NCBI RefSeq assembly: GCF_003347015.1
Contig: NZ_PNFB01000001.1
Span: forward strand, 124,001 to 188,000
Source: Brachybacterium sp. YJGR34
GTDB taxonomy: Bacteria > Actinomycetota > Actinomycetes > Actinomycetales > Dermabacteraceae
Length of the DNA stretch: 64,000 nt
Direction: 5' to 3'
Notes under the pieces: generated by a model
What the model was told of the DNA's origin: nothing
The model's input: only the letters and a program-made list of their open reading frames with translations
Databases searched by the model: none
In this document: piece after piece, positions 58,855 through 64,000 of the stretch
How positions within the stretch are numbered: the stretch's first letter is position 1
Layout: the number at the start of each line of letters is the position of its first letter
Made by a program: the position numbers and the translations under genes

Positions 58855-59904
58855 ATGACCGCCGCTCTCGTCGATCGTCTGCTGCCCGCCCTCGGCGAGA
58901 ACGGGGTGCTGGGCCTCGGCGAGCCGACCCATGGCAGCGCCGAGGCCGTCGCGTGGAAGTTCGAGATCATCCACGATCTGGCGCGCCGGGGACTGCTCGC
59001 GACGCTCGCCGTCGAGGAGTCCTATGCGGTCGGGCGCCGTGTCGATGCGGCGCTGCGCGGTGAGGGCGATCTCGACGCCGCCTGGGATCTGGGCAGCTCG
59101 CTGTGGAACACCACCACGATCCGCAAGGGGATGCGGAGGCTGCGGCGCATCGGAGGGGGAGTCGGCTTCGTCGGGTTCGACGTCTCCAAGCCCTACCTCA
59201 CGGCCCGTGCCCTCCTCGCGCTGGGGCACGAGGGTCCGGTGCTCCGAGCAGTCGCCGCGCGCACCATGCTCGGTGGCGAGGACGTCGCGGCGCTGGAGAA
59301 CCTCTGCCGGGCCATCGAGGCCGACGAGGACCGTTGCTCCGCCCCGCTGGCGCGCCAGCTGCGCCGCTATGCCGACGCGTACCTCGCCGCCCCGGATCTC
59401 GCCCGGCTGCACCGGCGAGACGTCCACATGGCCCGCACCCTGCTCGAGAACCTCCCCGCGCAGGGGATCACCGTGGTCTGGGCCCACAACGAGCACCTCG
59501 CCCGCACGCCCGACAGCTTCGGCGGGCCCGCGATGGGGTACGTGCTCCACGACGTGCTGGGGGATCGCTATGTCCCCGTCGGCGTGCTCTGCGGCGAGGG
59601 CGAGTGCCGGGCGGTCGATCCCTCCACGGGAAGCGACGACTACTCCGCGGTTCCCCTGCCGTCGATCCGACCCGGCACCACCGAGGATGCGCTGCGTGCG
59701 CTCGGCACCGGATTCGTCACCACCGAGGAGTTCACTCATCCCGGCCCTCGCCGGTTCCTGGGCTGGGCCATCGACACCTCGCTCTTCGACCAGCCGGAGG
59801 CGTCGCGGGCGACCTTCGAGGTGAACCGTCCCTCGACGGACTTCGCCGCCCTCGCGTACCTCCCGTGGAGCACGGCGGATGTCACGGCGCCCGCGAGTGC
59901 CTAG
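58855..59904 (+). CDS. Erythromycin esterase-like protein
   Basis: 349 residues. The family motifs GLGEPTHGS (about 20-28, with the putative catalytic His) and VVWAHNEHLAR (about 203-213) are clear, with LAVEES and the central helical lid between. True EreA/EreB are about 400-430 residues, so this is a shorter relative; many such proteins do not act on macrolides. ATG 58855 lies 21 bases after the DUF222 gene; no ribosome site except GGGTGAGA at a longer distance. Likely an esterase-like hydrolase of unknown substrate. Confidence 0.85.
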   Translation: MTAALVDRLLPALGENGVLGLGEPTHGSAEAVAWKFEIIHDLARRGLLATLAVEESYAVGRRVDAALRGEGDLDAAWDLGSSLWNTTTIRKGMRRLRRIGGGVGFVGFDVSKPYLTARALLALGHEGPVLRAVAARTMLGGEDVAALENLCRAIEADEDRCSAPLARQLRRYADAYLAAPDLARLHRRDVHMARTLLENLPAQGITVVWAHNEHLARTPDSFGGPAMGYVLHDVLGDRYVPVGVLCGEGECRAVDPSTGSDDYSAVPLPSIRPGTTEDALRALGTGFVTTEEFTHPGPRRFLGWAIDTSLFDQPEASRATFEVNRPSTDFAALAYLPWSTADVTAPASA

Positions 59905-59913
59905 AGTGTCCGC

Positions 59914-60306
59914 ATGGGGATCTTCGGAGGGCGCAGCGAGCGGGGGCCGGGCGGCGACCCGTCCTGGCTGGGCGGCAAGGATCGGGACCGGCCGGAACCA
60001 CCGGTCGCGGGCTCGGGGGACATGCCCGCCTTCGAGGCGCCGCCCTCGGAGCAGAATCAGCAGGTGAGCTGGGCGCCCTCCTTCGGCGAGCCGGACGGCG
60101 AGGCCGCGGAGAGTGCGGAGAGCACGCCACGGACACTCTCGACGGCGCAGGTCCTGCGGCGGATCGCCTTCGCGGTGATCCCGATGGTCATCATCATCGT
60201 GGTCGCCGTCCGGATGGATGTCAGCTGGTGGTGGGTCCTCGTGGTCATGGGCGCCCCGTTCATCCGCCGGGGGAAGCGTCTGCTCGAGGAGGTCCTGCGG
60301 CGCTGA
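59914..60306 (+). CDS. Small membrane protein of unknown function
   Basis: 130 residues: a Gly/Pro/Glu-rich, probably disordered cytoplasmic part (1-80), then two hydrophobic segments (about 84-100 and 103-116) and a basic C-terminus RRGKRLLEEVLRR. I do not recognise a family. ATG 59914 is six bases after a TAGAGT box (59902-59907), which lies across the stop of the previous gene, so it has its own probable leaderless transcript. Confidence 0.7.
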   Translation: MGIFGGRSERGPGGDPSWLGGKDRDRPEPPVAGSGDMPAFEAPPSEQNQQVSWAPSFGEPDGEAAESAESTPRTLSTAQVLRRIAFAVIPMVIIIVVAVRMDVSWWWVLVVMGAPFIRRGKRLLEEVLRR

Positions 60307-60324
60307 CGTCCGCGGGTCGGTGTC

Positions 60325-60831
60325 TCAGGGACGCGGCGCGAGCCGGTATTCGGCGCCGTCGGCCGAACGCAGCAGCACCCCTGCGTCCACGGCGTCTCTC
60401 CGCACCAGCGCGACGTCCTCGGCGACCATCGCGATCGCCGCGTTGAGCTCCGGCTCGCTGAGCGTGCGCTCCGCGCCGAGGCGCTCGAACACCGTGCGGG
60501 CGATCCGGCCGCACACCGCGCGCGACTCCTCGGCCCGGGCCGGGATGCCGTCCAGCCGGCCCACCTCGAGGATCACCTGGTCCGAGCGCAGCAGGGACAG
60601 TGCCTCGGCGATCTCTCGGACGGCCGCGGTCTCCTCGGGCCCGTCGGCCCCGTCCGCCGGCAGCCAGTCCAGGCGCGCGAGCGGCCCGCGGACGCTCGGA
60701 TCCTCCGGCAGGTCCTCACCCGCGAGCACCGCGGCGACGCCGCGGCGGAGCTTCGGGACGGCCAGCAGTGAGAAGAGCATGCGGGCACGGCTTAGGGGAG
60801 TGTCGAGGTCGTGATCAGGGGAGGAGGGCAC
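60325..60831 (-). CDS. DUF2087-domain protein, probable regulator
   Basis: 168 residues. The C-terminal block (about 128-166: LSEPELNAAIAMVAEDVALVRRDAVDAGVL...EYRL) is the DUF2087 domain, a winged-helix-like unit found in small transcription regulators. The N-terminal part is Leu/Ala-rich and helical with an acidic middle. The start is uncertain: GTG 60831 or ATG 60780 (residue 18). No target is evident; it sits at the end of the histidine kinase operon, 58 bases behind the kinase gene stop on the same strand. Confidence 0.68.
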   Translation of the reverse strand: MPSSPDHDLDTPLSRARMLFSLLAVPKLRRGVAAVLAGEDLPEDPSVRGPLARLDWLPADGADGPEETAAVREIAEALSLLRSDQVILEVGRLDGIPARAEESRAVCGRIARTVFERLGAERTLSEPELNAAIAMVAEDVALVRRDAVDAGVLLRSADGAEYRLAPRP

Positions 60832-60889
60832 GGGTATCGGTGCTTTCGTCGGGGTCGGCTCGATGGCCAGAATGGCATGGTCCGTCTGA

Positions 60890-61798
60890 TCATGCCGTCG
60901 CCGGCGGGATCCGCACGCTGATCTGCAGGGTGCCGGCCTCCGGGTCGTGGCGGGCCCGGGCCCGGCCGCCCAGCTGCCCGGTCAGCACCTCGACGATCGA
61001 CAGTCCCAGACCGCTGGTGCGGCCCGAGCGGGATCGGTCCGCGGTGTAGAAGCGCTCGAACACCCGCGCGGCGTCGATCTCCGCGCCCGGCGCCACACCG
61101 TTGGTCACGCGGAGCTCGACCCCGCCCGTCCCGTCCTCCGTGACCTCCACCGCGAGGGTGTCGCGGCCGTGCTGGACGGCGTTGCGCAGCAGATTCTGCA
61201 CGATCCGGGTGAGCTTCTCGCGATCCGTGGCCAGGCGCAGACCCGTCGGCGGCGCGGCCTCGACCGCGAGGCCCGCTCCCTCGATCGGGCCGGTCATCCC
61301 CAGCAGGCATTCGGCCACGAGCACGCCGACGTCGACGGGCTCCACCGTGAGGCTCTCGTCCACCTCGAGCAGGTACGCGTACTCGTACAGCCGGTCCACC
61401 AGGACGCCCAGCTCCTCGGCCTGCCGCTGCGCCGCCTCCAGCTGCTCGCGCTGGGAGTCGTCCAGTGCGGTCCGCTCGAGCAGCTGCAGGTAGCCGCGCA
61501 CGGTGGTCAGCGGGGTGCGCAGGTCATGGGAGATGTCTGCGATGAAGGAACGGATCCGGCGCTCCTCCCGCCGGGTGCGCGTCGACGCCTCCTGCGCCCG
61601 GCGCACGGCGTCGTTGACCCGCGCGGCGAGCTGCTCGAGAGGAGGGACCACGAGCGCGAGGGTGACGGGGCGGTGGGCATCCCCGTCCAGCTGCTGCTCG
61701 AGCTGCCGCCGCATGGCCGTGATCTGCCGCAGGACGACCACCAGATATCCGGTGACCACCAGCAGCAGCACGGCCAGCGCGAGGGCGAGAGGGCTCAC
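60890..61798 (-). CDS. Sensor histidine kinase
   Basis: 302 residues. One N-terminal span (about 3-23), HAMP-less linker, dimerisation/phosphoacceptor helix SFIADISHDLRTPLTT with the phosphorylated His near residue 92, then N-box (NLLRNAVQHG) and G-box (GLGLSIVEVL) of the ATPase. The short extracellular side implies sensing within the membrane, as in BceS-like kinases. It follows the permease by nine bases on the same strand. Partner of the OmpR-type regulator at the right edge. Likely responds to envelope stress or to the transporter itself. Confidence 0.88.
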   Translation of the reverse strand: MSPLALALAVLLLVVTGYLVVVLRQITAMRRQLEQQLDGDAHRPVTLALVVPPLEQLAARVNDAVRRAQEASTRTRREERRIRSFIADISHDLRTPLTTVRGYLQLLERTALDDSQREQLEAAQRQAEELGVLVDRLYEYAYLLEVDESLTVEPVDVGVLVAECLLGMTGPIEGAGLAVEAAPPTGLRLATDREKLTRIVQNLLRNAVQHGRDTLAVEVTEDGTGGVELRVTNGVAPGAEIDAARVFERFYTADRSRSGRTSGLGLSIVEVLTGQLGGRARARHDPEAGTLQISVRIPPATA

Positions 61799-61807
61799 GG
61801 GCGGAGG

Positions 61808-62578
61808 CTACTTCACGTCGGCCCGCCGGAACAGCAGCCAGGAGACCACGCCCATCAGGGCGATGAACACCGCGGAGACCGCGAGGGTGGTCCACAGCTC
61901 CGCAGCGGAGGACTCCACGCCCGGCAGGCGCTCCGCGGAGAAGGGCGTCAGGCGCAGCAGCGCCTCGAGACCCGGGATGTCGTCCAGGGCGCCGGCGAGC
62001 AGGTCCGCGACGAAGGACCACAGGAAGCCGGCAGCCATCACCACCAGGGGGCGCTTGACGAGGATCGCCAGCGGCAGGCACACCGCCAGTTTCGCGGCCA
62101 TCAGCAGCGCGCTGGCCAGGGTCACCGCGATGATGGTTCCGGCCCCGGCGCTCTCCGCGGCGAGCAGCTGCGAGAAGGCGGTGGGCAGCGCCGCGGCGAA
62201 CTCGGCGCCCGTGGCCCGGCCGATCAGCACCGCGACTCCGTAGGGCAGCGACAGCGCCGTGACCAGCAGTGCGCCGATCAGCGTGGTCGAGGCGATGAAG
62301 GCGCCCCGCCCGGAGGACAGCAGCGCGTCGTGCACGGACCGGGTCTCGAAGGGCTGGGAGACCACCACGCCGTACAGCAGCGGCCCCAGCAGCGAGACCA
62401 GCAGGATGTCGCTGAGCCCCTGCACGCCGCTGGCAGCGTTGGCGCTGAGATCGCCGACGGCCAGGCTGTGCTGCAGGGCGGTGTATCCCGTGGCGGCGAG
62501 CACGGCGGCCAGCAGGCACAGCGCCGCGGTGCCGCTGTGCCGCAGGACGTAGAGATCAGCACGCAGCTGGTTGATCAT
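61808..62578 (-). CDS. ABC-2-type transporter permease
   Basis: 256 residues with six predicted spans, the form of simple ABC-2 permeases paired with a separate ATPase (bacitracin or lantibiotic immunity type). ATG 62578 overlaps the stop of the ATPase gene (ATGA) and uses GGAGGTGA. Substrate unknown; the neighbouring two-component system suggests drug or peptide export or immunity. ABC-2 permeases commonly carry a large first extracellular loop; here loop 1 is short. Confidence 0.88.
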   Translation of the reverse strand: MINQLRADLYVLRHSGTAALCLLAAVLAATGYTALQHSLAVGDLSANAASGVQGLSDILLVSLLGPLLYGVVVSQPFETRSVHDALLSSGRGAFIASTTLIGALLVTALSLPYGVAVLIGRATGAEFAAALPTAFSQLLAAESAGAGTIIAVTLASALLMAAKLAVCLPLAILVKRPLVVMAAGFLWSFVADLLAGALDDIPGLEALLRLTPFSAERLPGVESSAAELWTTLAVSAVFIALMGVVSWLLFRRADVK

Positions 62579-63495
62579 GACCGGTCACCTCCGACGACGG
62601 ACAGGAAGAAGGACTCGAGGCTCTCGCCCTCGCGGGCCAGGCGGGTGGGCCAGACCTCGGCGCCGACGAGAGCGCGCAGCACCTGCTCGGCGCGGTCGGC
62701 GTGATGGGGGAGCCGCACGGTGCCGTCCGGCATCAGCCGGGCGTCGGCCCCGGGGAAGGTCTGCTCGAGGACGGTCAGCAGGCGTGCCGAGTCCTCGGCG
62801 GCGACCTCGAGGTACTGCTGGGTCCGCGCCTCCAGCTCCTCGAGCGTGAGGGTGGCCCGGACCTCGCCGGCCTCGACGATCAGGTAGTCGGTCGCGGTCT
62901 GGAACAGCTCGGGCAGGTTGTGGCTCGAGATCAGCACGGTCATGCCGTGCTCGGCGGCGAGCTCGCGCACCAGCGTGCGGACCTCGACCACGCCGAGGGG
63001 GTCCAGGCCGTTGACCGGCTCGTCGAGGACCAGCAGCTCGGGCCCCGCCAGCAGCGCCAGTGCGATGCCGAGCCGCTGCCGCATGCCCAGCGAGAAGTTC
63101 CGGACCTTCTTGGTGCCGGTGTCGCCGAGTCCCACCTGCTCCAGCAGTCGCTGCTCGATCCCCGCGTCGGGCACCCCGCGCAGCAGCCGATGCAGGTGCA
63201 TGTTCTGCCGGGCGGTCATCGCGCCGTGGAGGCTGGGGGACTCGATGAGAGTGCCGATGCGGGCGAGATCCTGCTGGCGGGGGGCGTCGGCCCCGGAGCC
63301 GAACAGCGCGATGCGGCCGGACGTGGGGATCGAGAGCCCGGAGATCAGCCGCATGAGCGTCGTCTTGCCGGCGCCGTTGCGGCCGATCAGCCCGTAGATC
63401 CGCCCGCGCTGCAGGCGGAGGCTCATCGAGCGCACCGCGGCGTGGCCGCCGTAGCGCTTGGTGAGATCCTCTGTGACCAGGATGTCCTCGTTCAT
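62575..63495 (-). CDS. ABC transporter ATP-binding protein (CcmA/BcrA type)
   Basis: 306 residues. Walker A GRNGAGKTT, signature FSLGMRQRLG and Walker B LLVLDEPVNGLDP in the first 210 residues; a C-terminal extension of about 90 residues is typical of BcrA-like immunity ATPases. ATG 63495 with a TAGCGT box seven bases upstream; a TTGACC 20 bases further up could be its -35. First gene of a leftward operon: ATPase, permease, kinase and probably the DUF2087 gene; the response regulator lies upstream. Confidence 0.9.
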   Translation of the reverse strand: MNEDILVTEDLTKRYGGHAAVRSMSLRLQRGRIYGLIGRNGAGKTTLMRLISGLSIPTSGRIALFGSGADAPRQQDLARIGTLIESPSLHGAMTARQNMHLHRLLRGVPDAGIEQRLLEQVGLGDTGTKKVRNFSLGMRQRLGIALALLAGPELLVLDEPVNGLDPLGVVEVRTLVRELAAEHGMTVLISSHNLPELFQTATDYLIVEAGEVRATLTLEELEARTQQYLEVAAEDSARLLTVLEQTFPGADARLMPDGTVRLPHHADRAEQVLRALVGAEVWPTRLAREGESLESFFLSVVGGDRS

Positions 63496-63568
63496 GACCC
63501 TGACGCTACGGGCCGATGGTCCAGCACCGGTCAAGGGTGGGCGGGGAGAGGTCAGGAAAGTGTGGAGA

Positions 63569-64000
63569 TCACGGGACCTTCGGTGCGCGCAGCCGATAGC
63601 CCAGCCCCCACACGGTCTCCACCACGTCCTGCTCCGGCGCGGCCTCGCGCAGCTTGGCGCGCAGGTTGGACAGGTGGGTCTTGACCGCCGCGTCGTCGCC
63701 GACGAAGGGCTCCTCCCACACCTCCTCGTAGATCCGCGGGCGGGAGAACACCTGGCCGGGCCGCTGCAGGAGCAGCTGCAGGATGCGCAGCTCGGTCGCG
63801 GTGAGCGGCACCTCCTGCCCGGCCAGGACGACGCGCGCGCTCGCCGGCTCGAGGGTCAGGTCGCCATGGGTGAGCACCGCCGGAGCCGCGGCCGCGGGGG
63901 CGGAGCGGCGCAGCAGCGCCTCGACGCGGGCGGTGAGCTCGGTGAGGTCGAAGGGCTTGGTGACGTAGTCGTCGGCGCCCAGACGCAGCAGGTCGACCTT
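63569..64000 (-). CDS. OmpR-family response regulator (5' end outside window)
   Basis: Only the last 143 residues are visible; the frame is open to base 64000. The visible part starts at the end of the receiver domain (LGADDYVTKPFDLTELTARV, with the conserved Lys) and continues with the winged-helix output domain (VPLTATELRILQLLL, GLGYRL at the end). Its own stop lies 73 bases upstream of the ABC ATPase start, so it is probably the first gene of the same operon. It should control the transporter genes in response to the kinase. Confidence 0.9.
   Translation of the reverse strand, partial: KVDLLRLGADDYVTKPFDLTELTARVEALLRRSAPAAAAPAVLTHGDLTLEPASARVVLAGQEVPLTATELRILQLLLQRPGQVFSRPRIYEEVWEEPFVGDDAAVKTHLSNLRAKLREAAPEQDVVETVWGLGYRLRAPKVP

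Noticed and set aside
56980..59739. Minus-strand frame extending the LysR gene by 920 residues across the DUF222 and esterase-like genes
   Set aside because: The LysR helix-turn-helix begins at residue 2 of the chosen start; the extension is a mirror of the opposite genes.
58855..59904. Macrolide resistance gene
   Set aside because: Family motifs are present, but the protein is 50-80 residues shorter than EreA/EreB and lies among chromosomal genes; resistance cannot be inferred.
63496..63534. TTGACC with TAGCGT as a promoter of the ABC ATPase gene
   Set aside because: The spacer would be 20 bases, too long for a standard promoter; not listed as a separate feature.

Overview
The window looks like chromosomal DNA of a very GC-rich actinobacterium of the order Micrococcales; Brachybacterium or a close relative is my best guess, based on base composition, promoter style (TAGGCT/TACCCT-type -10 boxes, many apparently leaderless messages), DUF222/HNH endonuclease, GlpX-type FBPase and the gene families present. 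This is inference without any search. No rRNA, tRNA, CRISPR array, integrase or phage gene was seen.

Bases 1-29,670 form a plant-polysaccharide utilisation region. It holds: (i) the end of a GH3 glycosidase, a DUF624 membrane protein, an LplA/LplB/LplC-type oligosaccharide ABC importer and a LacI repressor, tied together by a repeated CGAAAGTTTC operator; (ii) a xylose module, xylR (ROK) facing xylA-xylB, with a clear 7-7-7 operator; (iii) a divergent pair, an unrecognised toroid-like protein and a secreted PL1 pectate lyase; (iv) a leftward operon lacI - GH3 - GH31 alpha-xylosidase - GH42 beta-galactosidase - CE7 acetyl esterase, all without signal peptides, which together match the bonds of acetylated, galactosylated xyloglucan oligosaccharides; (v) a lone sugar-binding lipoprotein with a strong promoter but no permeases, followed in frame by a lipoprotein remnant; (vi) an SSS-family symporter with a 42-residue partner membrane protein.

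Bases 29,823-64,000 are mostly general genes: Bcr/CflA-type MFS pump, glpX, an NrtR-like Nudix regulator, an M20 amidohydrolase, UDP-glucose dehydrogenase, a very long YhgE/Pip membrane protein, gluQ, acetyltransferases, a cyclophilin, a VIT-family metal transporter, an AlkZ-like glycosylase, a rhomboid protease, a GH43 glycosidase, pyroglutamyl peptidase, a heterodimeric ABC exporter, a GH13 amylase-like enzyme, an esterase, a cysteine-less glutaredoxin-like membrane protein, a LysR regulator, a DUF222/HNH gene, an erythromycin-esterase-like protein, and at the right edge an ABC transporter with its histidine kinase and (partial) response regulator.

Regulatory logic visible in the sequence: several sugar genes have a palindrome placed exactly between -35 and -10, a layout suited to LacI-type repression, and use good Shine-Dalgarno sites. 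Many housekeeping-type genes instead have a -10 hexamer 6-8 bases before the start codon, suggesting leaderless mRNAs. The 640-base gene-free stretch at 45.2-45.8 kb carries an imperfect direct repeat and several DnaA-box-like words and is the least explained part of the window.
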